In this document: positions 25,670 through 34,624 of the stretch, one piece after another | Layout of the letters: the number at the start of each line of letters is the position of its first letter | How positions within the stretch are numbered: the stretch's first letter is position 1 | Assembly: GCA_018673475.1 (NCBI GenBank) | Contig: JABHCN010000034.1 | Span: forward strand, 1 to 59,559 | Length of the DNA: 59,559 nucleotides | Origin: Actinomycetota bacterium | GTDB lineage: Bacteria > Actinomycetota > Acidimicrobiia > Acidimicrobiales > MedAcidi-G1 | Reading direction: 5' to 3' | Made by a program: the position numbers and the translations under genes | Notes under the pieces: generated by a model | Databases searched by the model: none | What the model was told of the DNA's origin: nothing | What the model saw: only the letters and a program-made list of their open reading frames with translations

Positions 25670-26943
25670 GGTCGGCAACCCCGATTCTGCACGTTGACAT
25701 GGATGCCTTCTTCGCATCCGTGGAGGTGGTGCGAAATCCTGACCTGCGCGGCAGGCCTGTTGTCGTCGGTGGAAGCGGTGAGAGGGGGGTGGTGGCCGCC
25801 GCCTCCTATGAGGCACGGGTATTCGGCATCCGCTCGGCGATGCCGTCCCTGAGGGCTCGGAGCCTCTGCCCGGACCTCGTGTTCCTGCCCGGTGACCACG
25901 CCCACTACCGCGAGGTGAGCCGCAGCGTGATGGCGATCTTCCACCGGTTCACACCGCTGGTGGAGCCTCTCTCCCTGGATGAGGCCTTCCTGGACGTTGG
26001 GGGGGCGGGACGGAGTGTCGGAGACCCGGGTGAGATTGCCTCGGAGATCCGTTGTCTGGTGTCCGTAGAGGAGGGCCTTACCTGTTCTGTGGGGGTCGCG
26101 CCAAACAAGTTCCTGGCCAAGTTGGCGAGCGAGCAGGCCAAGCCGCGGGTGTCGGCATCGGGTCCTCATGAGGGGTCAGGAATCTGCACGGTTCCACCAG
26201 ATGCGGTCGAGGCATTCCTGGCCCCACTCCCGGCGGAGGCGGTGTGGGGGGTCGGCCCACGAACAATGGAGCGCCTGAGGCGACTGGGGGTAACAACGGT
26301 CGGCGACCTTGCTGTCGTGCCCGAGGCAACCCTTGTGTCGCTTCTGGGTGATGCCGTCGGCAGGCAACTCTGGCGTCTCGCCAGGGGAATAGACGACCGG
26401 TCGGTAGAGCCCGGTCAGTCCGTCAAGTCCATCGGCCACGAGGAGACCTTCCCGGTGGATCTGTTGGACCTTGGATCCCTGACGCATGAGCTGGTCGGAA
26501 TGGTGGATTCCGTCGCAGGCAGGGCGCGGGAAGCCGGCGTGACGGCCAGAACGGTGAACATCAAGGTTCGATTTGGCGACTTCACGACAATCACCCGTGC
26601 ATCGACCCTTGCCGATGCGACCGACAGCAGTGCCGAGATCGCCGAGGTGGCCGGCGCCATGTTGGACAAGATCGATCCGAGCCCCGGGGTGAGGCTCCTC
26701 GGGGTGTCGTTGAGTGGCCTGCGTGAGGGATCGGTGCGCCAACTTCGACTCGATGAACTGCCCGGTTCTGGTTGGGACGCGGAGGAGCGTGGGGATCGCC
26801 TGCCGAGATGGCGTGAGGCTGAAGGCGTGGTCGACCGGATAAGGCGACGCTTCGGCCACAGGGCTATCGGTCACGAGGCAGCAGGCTCAGACCGGAAATC
26901 TCAGGACCCGGCGGAGAGCCGGCCCTGGGGCCCAGATTCGTGA
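25666..26943 (+). CDS. dinB: DNA polymerase IV (Y-family translesion polymerase)
   Basis: A 425-residue Y-family polymerase. The catalytic palm residues are in ILHVDMDAFFASVEV and PLSLDEAFLDVGGAG. The steric region GRPVVVGG and YEARVFGIRSAMP is typical of DinB. Helix-hairpin-helix LPAEAVWGVGPRTMERLRRLGVTT follows, then the little-finger domain (KSIGHEETFPVDL, FGDFTTITRA). A beta-clamp contact like QLRLDEL is near residue 360. It overlaps the Nudix gene by four bases. Confidence 0.93.
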   Translation: MRSATPILHVDMDAFFASVEVVRNPDLRGRPVVVGGSGERGVVAAASYEARVFGIRSAMPSLRARSLCPDLVFLPGDHAHYREVSRSVMAIFHRFTPLVEPLSLDEAFLDVGGAGRSVGDPGEIASEIRCLVSVEEGLTCSVGVAPNKFLAKLASEQAKPRVSASGPHEGSGICTVPPDAVEAFLAPLPAEAVWGVGPRTMERLRRLGVTTVGDLAVVPEATLVSLLGDAVGRQLWRLARGIDDRSVEPGQSVKSIGHEETFPVDLLDLGSLTHELVGMVDSVAGRAREAGVTARTVNIKVRFGDFTTITRASTLADATDSSAEIAEVAGAMLDKIDPSPGVRLLGVSLSGLREGSVRQLRLDELPGSGWDAEERGDRLPRWREAEGVVDRIRRRFGHRAIGHEAAGSDRKSQDPAESRPWGPDS

Positions 26944-27060
26944 GAGGTGGCGACAAAGGCCCGTGCGCGTTGTTGCGTGGGTGCGGTTGTGCGATGCTTG
27001 AGGGCTGACGAACCGGTCCGGCAACGGGCCGCAGAACTGGTGAGGAGAGGTGAGAACCCG

Positions 27061-27456
27061 GTGCCGTTGTCCGACGAAGAGGAGCGGATCCTCAGTGAGA
27101 TCGAGGAACAGCTCTACGAGACCGACCCCAGCCTGGTGCGAGAGGTCTCACAGACAACGGTCTATACGCAGTCGATTCAGCATCTCAAGTGGTCGATTCT
27201 GGGCTTTCTGCTCGGGGTCGCCATCATGATCGCGAGCCTCTCGACGTCATTTCTTCTGTCGTTCCTCGGCTTCCTGGTGATGCTGGCGTCGGCTCTGGCG
27301 CTTGAGCGCAACGCTCGCCATCTGGGCAGGACGGGCATGCAGCAGGTAGCGCAGTCTGGTCGTGGGGCGGCCCTCAAGGCAGCGGTTGGAGACAGCCGCC
27401 AGCGCATGCGGGACCGCTTTCGCCGCGGAGAAGAACGCCGCCCCGGCGGATTCTGA
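27061..27456 (+). CDS. DUF3040 membrane protein
   Basis: A 131-residue actinobacterial protein. It starts PLSDEEERILSEIEEQLYETDPSLV, the hallmark N-terminus of DUF3040, followed by two adjacent hydrophobic spans (WSILGFLLGVAIMIASL and FLLSFLGFLVMLASALAL) and an Arg-rich cytoplasmic tail. The GTG at 27061 gives this canonical start; the frame extends upstream but without family similarity. In other actinobacteria this family often lies near dinB or the mraZ cluster. Function unknown. Confidence 0.85.
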   Translation: MPLSDEEERILSEIEEQLYETDPSLVREVSQTTVYTQSIQHLKWSILGFLLGVAIMIASLSTSFLLSFLGFLVMLASALALERNARHLGRTGMQQVAQSGRGAALKAAVGDSRQRMRDRFRRGEERRPGGF

Positions 27457-27479
27457 CAAGCCTGCGTAGGCGGCAGACC

Positions 27480-28349
27480 TTGGCCAGTGCCCTCGCCATC
27501 GACATCGGTGGCACAAAGTTGGAGGCCGCACTGGTGGACTCGACCGGTGCGGTCCTGAACCGTCGGCGGACACCAACGGCAGGAGTCGATTCCGAAGCCC
27601 TGTTCGACCAGTTGAGCGAACTGGTTGCCCCGTTCGTGAGCGAAGGTGGCCTGACGGTCTGTGGCGTCGGGTCCGGTGGACCGATGTCGGCCGGCGGCGA
27701 GACGGTGTCGCCTCTGAACATTCCGCAGTGGCGCAACTTTCCCCTCAGGGAGCGTCTGGCCGATCTCTTGAAAATGCCGGTTGCGATAGACAACGATGCA
27801 AAGGCCCTTGCGCTGGGTGAGGGATGGAGGGGTGCGGCGGTCGGGTACCGGAACTTCCTGGCAATGGTCGTCTCCACCGGCGTAGGCGGCGGGCTCGTCG
27901 TCGATGGGCGTCTACTTGATGGCGATGAGGGCAATGCCGGTCACGTCGGTCATGTCATCGTCGACCCGGAGGGTCCGCCGTGTGCATGTGGCAGCCGTGG
28001 TTGTCTCGAGGCAATGGCATCAGGTCCTGCCATTGCCCGCCAACTCGGCTATCCCGTCGAAGATGCCCCGGTTGAGGTACGCAGACGAACCGGCCAACTG
28101 GTGGGTAGGGCTGTGGCTTCAGTCGTTAACCTCCTTGACCTTCCTCTGACGGTGGTGGCCGGGTCGGTGGCACTCGGTTTCGGCGACGAGTTCTTCGATG
28201 CAGCCCAGGAGGAGTTGAGTAGGCACTGCGGACTGGACTTCACCCATGGCGCCAGAATCGTTGCTGCAGGGCTCGGCTCAGATGGCCCACTCGTGGGTGC
28301 AGCGGCGGTGGGCTGGATGTCGTTGGGTGAGACGGTGCTTTCCTCGTGA
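27480..28349 (+). CDS. ROK-family sugar kinase, probable glucokinase
   Basis: A 289-residue ROK kinase. It starts at a TTG with ALAIDIGGTKLEAALVD (phosphate-binding loop), followed by IDNDAKALALGEGWRGAA with the catalytic Asp, STGVGGGLVVDG, the EGNAGHVGHVIVDP sugar-contact motif and the zinc-binding CACGSRGCLEA. Glucokinase is the commonest activity in actinobacteria; other hexoses cannot be excluded. It overlaps the next gene by 4 bases. Confidence 0.87.
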   Translation: MASALAIDIGGTKLEAALVDSTGAVLNRRRTPTAGVDSEALFDQLSELVAPFVSEGGLTVCGVGSGGPMSAGGETVSPLNIPQWRNFPLRERLADLLKMPVAIDNDAKALALGEGWRGAAVGYRNFLAMVVSTGVGGGLVVDGRLLDGDEGNAGHVGHVIVDPEGPPCACGSRGCLEAMASGPAIARQLGYPVEDAPVEVRRRTGQLVGRAVASVVNLLDLPLTVVAGSVALGFGDEFFDAAQEELSRHCGLDFTHGARIVAAGLGSDGPLVGAAAVGWMSLGETVLSS

Positions 28350-28600
28350 GTGTCGGCACGGTGGCAGCGCTCACCCTCGCCCTGTTGCGTCGGCCGGCCC
28401 TCTGGCCTGTCGTTGTGCGACAGGCTCATCGGCTCGCCGCCCGCGGCTGGTGGCGTCGAGTCCCATTCGTTCCGCTTCCGGATGCCACGTACGCGGGGTT
28501 TCGTGCCTTGACCCAGTACGGCGACGCCGAGCGTGAACCCGATGTTGCAGATGTGCTGGTGTGGCTGGAGTGGTGCAGGGAGATGGAGCGGGGTGCCTGA
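28346..28600 (+). CDS. Small conserved actinobacterial protein
   Basis: An 84-residue protein from a GTG that overlaps the ROK kinase stop (GTGA). It has a hydrophobic N-terminus (VAALTLALLRRPALWPVVV) followed by RQAHRLAARGWWRRVPFVPLPD and an acidic end. I recall proteins with this WWRR-x-PFLPxPD pattern in other actinobacteria but know no function. Its translational coupling on both sides (4-base and 1-base overlaps) supports that it is a real gene. Confidence 0.7.
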   Translation: MSVGTVAALTLALLRRPALWPVVVRQAHRLAARGWWRRVPFVPLPDATYAGFRALTQYGDAEREPDVADVLVWLEWCREMERGA

Positions 28601-29238
28601 TGCCAACCGGTTGGGTGGTGGAGCGCCCGGTCGGGAGCATCGCCGAGAGGCATAGAGCGGAGCCTCCCCTCGACGATCGACGGGTGCTGATTCATGAGGT
28701 CGAAGATGTCGCCGTGGTCGTCGGCAGTGCCCAGAGGGTGATGCCCGCAGTCGATGGGCCGGCGGCGGTGAGGCGCAGGTCCGGTGGGGGAGCCGTTCTG
28801 GTGGGCCCCGGCGAGGTGCTGTGGATCGACATCTTGTTGCCGCGAGGAGATCCGCTCTGGAACGATGACATCTCCCGATCAGTGGGTTGGCTTGGTGGTG
28901 CATGGTGTGCGGCGCTCGCCGAGATGAACGTCGAGGCGACCGTTCACCACGGTCCGATGGTCGTTACCAGGTGGTCGGAGGTCGTCTGCTTTGCCGGCAT
29001 TGGCCCCGGCGAGGTTCTGGTCGGAGGTCGGAAGGTCGTCGGGATCAGCCAGCGGCGCAACAGAGGTGGGGCCCGCTTTCAGTGCGCCGCCCTTCTTCGG
29101 TGGCGGCCCGATGAGATGGTCCGGCTATTCGGCCTCCAGCCTGAGGACGCTGCGTCTGCCGATCTGGAAGGAGCGGCCGTCGGCCTCGAGGTCGATGCCG
29201 TGGAGCTCTCCGAGGCCCTTCTGGGCCAGCTTCCCTGA
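28600..29238 (+). CDS. Lipoate-protein ligase A family protein
   Basis: A 212-residue protein of the LplA/LipB/BPL fold. It has the conserved RRSGGGAVLVGPGEVLWIDI segment and the catalytic lysine segment GGRKVVGISQRRNRGG. The family attaches lipoate or octanoate to E2 proteins. The likely client is the E2 encoded at 5497-6723 or other 2-oxoacid dehydrogenase and glycine-cleavage proteins elsewhere. It is short for LplA, so octanoyl or lipoyl relay (LipM/LipL-like) is possible. It starts at an ATG that shares one base with the preceding stop. Confidence 0.78.
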   Translation: MPTGWVVERPVGSIAERHRAEPPLDDRRVLIHEVEDVAVVVGSAQRVMPAVDGPAAVRRRSGGGAVLVGPGEVLWIDILLPRGDPLWNDDISRSVGWLGGAWCAALAEMNVEATVHHGPMVVTRWSEVVCFAGIGPGEVLVGGRKVVGISQRRNRGGARFQCAALLRWRPDEMVRLFGLQPEDAASADLEGAAVGLEVDAVELSEALLGQLP

Positions 29239-29346
29239 GGTACCTCCACCCCGGTCGGGCAGAACTGCTTTACGTCCTGTTTTCGCTGGTTTGCCTCTCA
29301 GCGCCCGGCGCGCCCTGCGCTATCACCCGAATCCCCTTCAGTCGGC

Positions 29347-29405
29347 CCCCAATTGGGGAAGAGTGGGCTCTCTGGCTTGCTATGTGGGTTAAATCCCCAT
29401 AAAGT
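29347..29405 (+). promoter_or_regulatory. mraZ promoter and MraZ-type operator candidates
   Basis: TTGCTA (29377-29382) and TAAAGT (29400-29405) are 17 bases apart and place a start site about 25 bases before mraZ. Upstream and within it are TGGG/TGGC repeats at 29354, 29364, 29373 and 29385, at roughly one-turn spacing, like the TGGG repeats that MraZ binds to control its own operon. A perfect palindrome CCCCAATTGGGG (29347-29358) overlaps the first repeat. The 29239-29346 stretch shows nothing else. Confidence 0.5.
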
Positions 29406-29437
29406 GGAGCGTTATGGAGGGAAGGGGAGATCTGGCC

Positions 29438-29863
29438 ATGCCATTCGTCGGGACGCACGACCACACCCTTGACGACAAGGGCCGTCTCGTCATGCCAGCC
29501 AAGTTCCGCACCCACTTCGACGGACCCGCCTACCTCTCACCGTGGGCCGGCTGCGTCGCTCTCTGGACCGCTGACCGCTTCGAATCCATGGTTCGCCGCC
29601 TCGAGGAGGAGGTCCGCTCCGGAGAGACGGAACCCGCCGTCCTACGAGGCCTCGCAGCCCGCTCCGAGGAGGTCAGGTTGGATCCCCAGGGGCGCATCAT
29701 CGTTCCCCCGAGGCTGAGGGAGTTCGCTGCACTCGACCGCGACGTGGTCATCTGCGGCGCCATCGACTGGATCGAGATCTGGAATGCCCCCGACTGGGAG
29801 GGAATGGCCGACGAGTTGGACCGCTCCGTCGCCGAGGCCTTTCGCCGGGGGAGCGGGATTTGA
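29438..29863 (+). CDS. mraZ: Transcriptional regulator MraZ
   Basis: A 141-residue AbrB-like regulator, the usual first gene of the dcw cluster. Two MraZ repeats are visible: FVGTHDHTLDDKGRLVMPAKFR at the N-terminus (conserved part DDKGRLVMPAKFR) and EEVRLDPQGRIIVPPRLREFA in the second half (conserved DPQGRIIVPPRLR). MraZ represses its own operon by binding TGGG repeats in the promoter. The ATG at 29438 gives the canonical MPFVGT start; an ATG at 29414 would add eight non-conserved residues. Confidence 0.93.
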   Translation: MPFVGTHDHTLDDKGRLVMPAKFRTHFDGPAYLSPWAGCVALWTADRFESMVRRLEEEVRSGETEPAVLRGLAARSEEVRLDPQGRIIVPPRLREFAALDRDVVICGAIDWIEIWNAPDWEGMADELDRSVAEAFRRGSGI

Positions 29864-29960
29864 GCCCACGACTGGGGAGACCATGAGGCTGACAACTGTT
29901 CGCAGCCGCCGCAGGACCCACCGCTGCGATACGAACAGGATCGCGGAAACAGATGAGCAG

Positions 29961-30911
29961 ATGGACACAGACAGACCAGACCCGACAGAGAGCTTCCAGC
30001 ATCAACCCGTGATGCTCGACGAGGTGATCGAAGCCCTGTCGGACGTACCGGCAGGGCTGATCCTCGATGCGACCCTCGGAGGCGCCGGCCATGCGGCAGC
30101 GCTGCTCGAGGCCCTCCCGGACTGCACCCTCGTCGGTCTTGACAGGGACATCGACGCCATCGCAGCCGCAGGCAGGCGGCTCTCGGTGTTCGGAGATCGT
30201 GCAGTGCTGCACCACTCGGACTTCGGAGACCTCAGCCTCGCCCTCGACCGGGTCGGCACCCGGCAGATCTCGGCATTCCTGTTCGACCTTGGCGTCTCCT
30301 CGCCACAACTGGATCGCCTCGACCGCGGGTTCAGCTACCGCGACGCGGGACCCCTCGACATGCGAATGGACCAGACCCGTAGCCGGACCGCATCAGAGGT
30401 CGTCAACGGCTATAGCGAGAGCGTGCTGGCAGATCTGCTCTATCGGAATTCCGACGAGCGCTACGCCCGCCGGATCGCCGAGGCGATCGTGGCAGCCAGG
30501 CCCGTCACCGACACGGCAGAGTTGGCTGATCTGGTCCGTTCCGCAATACCCGCTCCGGCACGTCGCACAGGCGGGCATCCGGCCAAGCGGACCTTCCAGG
30601 CCATTCGCATCGAGGTGAACTCGGAACTTGAACAGTTGGCCGTCGGCCTCGATGCGGCTATACGACACCTGAGGCCCGGTGGGCGGGGAGTGGTCATCTC
30701 CTACCACTCGGGCGAGGATCGTCTGGTCAAGGTCCGGTTCGACAGCGCTGTGACCGGCGGCTGCAAGTGTCCTCCGCAGTTGCCCTGCGGATGTGGTGCC
30801 CGGCCTGAGGCGGTTGCACTCAGGAGAAGGGCGCTTCGACCGGGAGCGGCTGAGGTCGAGCGCAACCCCCGCGCAGCCAGTGCCCGCCTGCGGATTCTGG
30901 AGCGGGCATGA
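29961..30911 (+). CDS. rsmH: 16S rRNA m4C1402 methyltransferase
   Basis: Methylates the N4 of C1402 in 16S rRNA using SAM. The protein of 316 residues has HQPVMLDEVIEAL near the start, the SAM motif ILDATLGGAGHAAALLE, FLFDLGVSSPQLD, DRGFSYRDAGPLDMRMD and FQAIRIEVNSEL, all standard. The start is uncertain: ATG 29961 gives the usual short N-terminus, while ATG 29883, preceded by GGGGAG, would add 26 Arg-rich residues. Second gene of the dcw cluster; overlaps ftsL by four bases. Confidence 0.93.
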   Translation: MDTDRPDPTESFQHQPVMLDEVIEALSDVPAGLILDATLGGAGHAAALLEALPDCTLVGLDRDIDAIAAAGRRLSVFGDRAVLHHSDFGDLSLALDRVGTRQISAFLFDLGVSSPQLDRLDRGFSYRDAGPLDMRMDQTRSRTASEVVNGYSESVLADLLYRNSDERYARRIAEAIVAARPVTDTAELADLVRSAIPAPARRTGGHPAKRTFQAIRIEVNSELEQLAVGLDAAIRHLRPGGRGVVISYHSGEDRLVKVRFDSAVTGGCKCPPQLPCGCGARPEAVALRRRALRPGAAEVERNPRAASARLRILERA

Positions 30912-31333
30912 CAGCAGTAGTCAGACCGGTTGGCGGCAGTGAGGTATTTCCTGACGGGGCCACCCGCAGCACCGTTGCAGGCGGAGTTGCAACCAGCGGC
31001 AGACCGGCATTTGGGGCCATGGGGGCCCTCAGCGTCTTCGGGTTCTTCGTAGCGCTGTTGGCAATGGCATCGCTGCACAGCGTGCTTGTCAACGGACAGT
31101 TCGAGTTTGACGGTCTGCAGGATCGCCTGGAGTACGGCCAGCAGCGATCACAGGTCCTCAGAGAAGAGGTCGCCCGTCTCGAGAGCCCATCCCGGATCCT
31201 GAGTGCCGCCACCGGTCGTCTGGGAATGACACCGCCACCCAACCGCCTCTACCTGCCGGCTGTAGTTCCGGGTGACCCCCTTCACCCGCTTCCGGCTCCT
31301 TCAGAGAACCCCTTCTCGCTCCAGGTCCGTTGA
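30908..31333 (+). CDS. ftsL: FtsL-like division protein
   Basis: A 141-residue bitopic membrane protein between rsmH and ftsI, the place of ftsL. An N-terminal cytoplasmic part of about 35 residues is followed by one span (MGALSVFGFFVALLAMASL) and a periplasmic coiled coil (FEFDGLQDRLEYGQQRSQVLR, broken here as DGLQDRLEYGQQ and VLREEVARLES) and a Pro-rich tail. FtsL pairs with FtsQ and DivIC and activates FtsW/FtsI. FtsL sequences are poorly conserved, so position and topology carry the call. Confidence 0.83.
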   Translation: MTAVVRPVGGSEVFPDGATRSTVAGGVATSGRPAFGAMGALSVFGFFVALLAMASLHSVLVNGQFEFDGLQDRLEYGQQRSQVLREEVARLESPSRILSAATGRLGMTPPPNRLYLPAVVPGDPLHPLPAPSENPFSLQVR

Positions 31334-33183
31334 GCACAGCACCTGCGGCGACAACCGCCACCGGCCGGGGCTCCAGCCGGGACCTCCTGCGAATCGGCGC
31401 CGAGAAGCGCCTGAAGAGGCGGATTGTGCTCGTCGGCTTCATCTTCATTGTTCTGTCCGGACTGCTCGGATGGAGGCTCGTGGAACTCCAGATAATGGAA
31501 CCCGATCGCTACCTTGAGAGAGGCCTGGCCCAACGGATCCGCACCGTGACCCTCCCGGCCACCAGGGGAGCGATCGTCGATCGCAACGGGGTCGATCTGG
31601 CCCTCTCGGTTCCACGCCGATCGGTGGTCGCCAATCCAGGGATGATCGACGATCCTGCGGGCGCGGCAATGGCGTTGGCCGGGATCCTGGGCACAGACAT
31701 CGAGGTGCTTGAGGAGCGCCTCTCCAGCCAACGCTCCTTTGTCTACCTGGACCGACAGGTTGATGACGAGGTGGCTGACAGTGCCATGGCGCTTGACCTG
31801 TCAGGTGTCTATACCGAGCCCGAGAACGCACGCTTGCGACCTGGTGATGGATCAGCACTGGCGCTCCTGGGCAGAACAGACATAGACAACAACGGGATCA
31901 GCGGTCTCGAACTCGTCTACGACAACCTCCTCTCTGGAATCAACGGAGAGATGATCGTCGAGGCGGGTCTGGGCGGGTCCACCATTCCCGGCGGCGAGTA
32001 CCGGGTGGAACCGGCGGAGCAGGGCCTCTCCCTCGTCCTGACAATTGACCGCGCACTCCAGTTTGAGGCCGAGCGTCTCCTTGCAGACGGTGTCGAGGCT
32101 GCAGGCGGCAAGGGCGGCATCCTGGTGGCGATGAGCCCCAGTACCGGCGAGGTTCTAGCCTCAGCGACGGTCACGCGGGGCGACGACGGGGTGGTCCGCC
32201 CCTCGACCGAACACAAGGTTGCCACCTGGACGTTCGAACCCGGATCGATAATGAAGCCGCTAACCATGTCGGCCATCCTCGAGACAGGTACCGCTGCACC
32301 CGACACTGTCAGAGAGGTGCCCGGCAGCGTGTTCGTTCATGACGCTGACTTCAAGGACTCCTTTCCGCATGGGACAGAGGAGTGGTCCGTGGCAGACATA
32401 CTCCGCCAGTCCTCAAACGTCGGAACGATCCTGTGGGCCCAGGACCTCGGCGAGGAGGCCCTGTACCGGCAACTCCTCGACTACGGGCTCGGAGCGGTCA
32501 CCGACATGGGCTTTCCCGGAGAGGCCCGCGGCATCCTCACACCCGTCGGCAAGTGGTCCGGGACCTCCCTTCCAACAATCGCCATAGGGCAGGGCGTCTC
32601 AGCCACACCGATACAGATGCTCACCGCATTCGCGACCCTGGCAAACAATGGTCGGCGACCCGCGCCCACACTGGTGCGCGGTTCGTTGGATGATGGCGGA
32701 GTGTTTACTCCGATCCAGACAGCCGAGCAGATTGAGGTTGTTCCACCGGGTATCGCACGCAACATCGTCTCGATGATGGAGGCTGTCGTCTCAGATGGAA
32801 CAGGGACGCGAGGCCAGGTGCCGGGCTACCGGGTTGCCGGCAAGACCGGTACTGCGTGGAAGCCCCTTGCCAAGGGTGGCTATGGCGAGGACAGGGACGA
32901 GGTCCGATATGTCGCCAGCTTCGCCGGATTCCTTCCCGCAGAGGCACCCGAGTTGGTGATTCTCGTGGTCGTCGATGAACCGGCTCGCAAGACCTATTCA
33001 GGTGGCAGGGCAGCCGCACCGATCTTCGCCGACTACGCACAGTTCGCCGTGAGGCAGCTACGGATACCGTCAGAGTTTGAGAGGACCGGCCTCGACCAGG
33101 TCGGAAGGGTTATGGCCACCACGCCGGCAAGGGCGTTCGATCTCCAGGCCGCCGAGGAGGCTGCCCTGTCGGGCATCGGGTGA
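31330..33183 (+). CDS. ftsI: Septal peptidoglycan transpeptidase FtsI (PBP3)
   Basis: A 617-residue class B penicillin-binding protein that cross-links septal wall. One membrane span lies at about residues 36-55, then the pedestal domain (TRGAIVDRNGVDLALS), then the transpeptidase with GSIMK (Ser about 305), SSN (about 360) and KTG (about 502). No PASTA repeats follow; it ends soon after. The start is a TTG at 31330 that overlaps the ftsL stop. MurE begins one base after its stop. Confidence 0.95.
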   Translation: MSTAPAATTATGRGSSRDLLRIGAEKRLKRRIVLVGFIFIVLSGLLGWRLVELQIMEPDRYLERGLAQRIRTVTLPATRGAIVDRNGVDLALSVPRRSVVANPGMIDDPAGAAMALAGILGTDIEVLEERLSSQRSFVYLDRQVDDEVADSAMALDLSGVYTEPENARLRPGDGSALALLGRTDIDNNGISGLELVYDNLLSGINGEMIVEAGLGGSTIPGGEYRVEPAEQGLSLVLTIDRALQFEAERLLADGVEAAGGKGGILVAMSPSTGEVLASATVTRGDDGVVRPSTEHKVATWTFEPGSIMKPLTMSAILETGTAAPDTVREVPGSVFVHDADFKDSFPHGTEEWSVADILRQSSNVGTILWAQDLGEEALYRQLLDYGLGAVTDMGFPGEARGILTPVGKWSGTSLPTIAIGQGVSATPIQMLTAFATLANNGRRPAPTLVRGSLDDGGVFTPIQTAEQIEVVPPGIARNIVSMMEAVVSDGTGTRGQVPGYRVAGKTGTAWKPLAKGGYGEDRDEVRYVASFAGFLPAEAPELVILVVVDEPARKTYSGGRAAAPIFADYAQFAVRQLRIPSEFERTGLDQVGRVMATTPARAFDLQAAEEAALSGIG

Positions 33184-33184
33184 G

Positions 33185-34624
33185 ATGCTGTTATCCGCGC
33201 TGTTGGCGGCCACCGAACAATCCGTCTCGACACCGCCGGCGACAGGCGGCGACCCCGACATCGGGCGAGTCGTCCACGATTCCCGCATAGTCACAACCGG
33301 CGATCTGTTCTGCTGCATCACCGGCCACAACAGCGACGGCCACGCGTACGCCCCCGAGGCCGTAGAGGCGGGAGCCGTAGCCGTACTTGCGGAGCGGACC
33401 CTCGACATCGCCGTCCCGGTACTCGTCGTTCCCTCCGTCCGCCGAATGATGCCGCTGTTCGCCTCACAGATCTCAGGGGTGCCTTCGCAGCAGCTTGACG
33501 TCATCGGTGTGACGGGAACCAACGGAAAGACCAGCGTCGTACATCTGCTGGCCGCGATTCTCGAGCACGCAGGTCGCTGGCCGGCCACAATCGGAACCCT
33601 CACAGGATCCCTGACAACGCCCGAGGCGCCCGACCTACAGGCACAGCTCGCCTCCTGGGCCGGTGAGGGGCGCAGCGAGGTGATCATGGAGGTTTCATCC
33701 CACGCACTGGACCAGCACCGTGTTGACGGAACCCGCTTCTCGGCAGTGGCCTTCACGAACCTGTCACGGGACCACCTCGACCACCACCACACGATGGAGT
33801 CATACGCCGCAGCGAAGGAGCGCCTCTTCTCCCCCTCATTTACCGATCAGGCCGTGGTTCTCGTAGACAGCGAGGCTGGCAGGAGGGTGGCCGACCGGGC
33901 GCTCGAGGCGGGCCTCACTGTCGTTGAGGTATCCGTGGCCAATATCGACCGGACGGTTCAACTCAACCAGGTCGCATTCTCCTGGAGAGGCCTTGACGTG
34001 CAGGTGCCAGTCGGGGGCGACTTCACGGTCGCCAATTCCGTCCTTGCCGCCGAGCTGGCACTGCTGGCCGGTGTTGAGCCAACCGTCATCGTCGACGGGC
34101 TCGCCGGTGTCGCTCCGATTCCAGGGAGGTTCGAACCGGTTGAGGTCGAGGGCGGGGCCATCGTGATCGTCGACTACGCACATTCGCCTGATTCGCTCAC
34201 GCAACTGCTCGCATCGGCGCGCGGGGTATCCGGCGGCGGCCGGGTCATCTCGGTGTTCGGGTGTGGGGGAGAACGTGACGCCGGCAAGCGCCCCGAGATG
34301 GGTAGGGCAGCCCATGAGGGTGCAGATCTGGTCGTGGTCACCTCGGACAACCCGAGGGGTGACCCACCCGAGGGGGTGATCGCGGACATTCTTACGGGTA
34401 TGGCTGAGCCACCAGCGCACGCAATCGTCGACAGACGCCAGGCAATTCGCACGGCCCTGGCGTTGGCACGCTCCGGCGACGTGGTCGTGGTCTCCGGAAA
34501 GGGACACGAGACAGCCCAGATGTTCGGCGGCGATAGTCGTCCGTTTGACGACCGAATCGTTGTCCGGGAGGAGGCCGCCGCGCTCGCTCACAACAGGGGC
34601 TCCTCGGCGGGGAACGACTCATGA
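33185..34624 (+). CDS. murE: UDP-MurNAc-Ala-Glu : diaminopimelate ligase
   Basis: Adds the third amino acid to the wall peptide precursor. The 479-residue protein has the ATP motif TGTNGKTS (about residue 112), EVSSHALDQHRV, FTNLSRDHLDHH, carbamylated-lysine region YAAAKERLF and the DNPR motif (about residue 388) that selects meso-diaminopimelate over lysine. The ATG at 33185 was chosen because it directly follows the ftsI stop. The gene overlaps mraY, not murF, by four bases. Confidence 0.96.
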   Translation: MLLSALLAATEQSVSTPPATGGDPDIGRVVHDSRIVTTGDLFCCITGHNSDGHAYAPEAVEAGAVAVLAERTLDIAVPVLVVPSVRRMMPLFASQISGVPSQQLDVIGVTGTNGKTSVVHLLAAILEHAGRWPATIGTLTGSLTTPEAPDLQAQLASWAGEGRSEVIMEVSSHALDQHRVDGTRFSAVAFTNLSRDHLDHHHTMESYAAAKERLFSPSFTDQAVVLVDSEAGRRVADRALEAGLTVVEVSVANIDRTVQLNQVAFSWRGLDVQVPVGGDFTVANSVLAAELALLAGVEPTVIVDGLAGVAPIPGRFEPVEVEGGAIVIVDYAHSPDSLTQLLASARGVSGGGRVISVFGCGGERDAGKRPEMGRAAHEGADLVVVTSDNPRGDPPEGVIADILTGMAEPPAHAIVDRRQAIRTALALARSGDVVVVSGKGHETAQMFGGDSRPFDDRIVVREEAAALAHNRGSSAGNDS

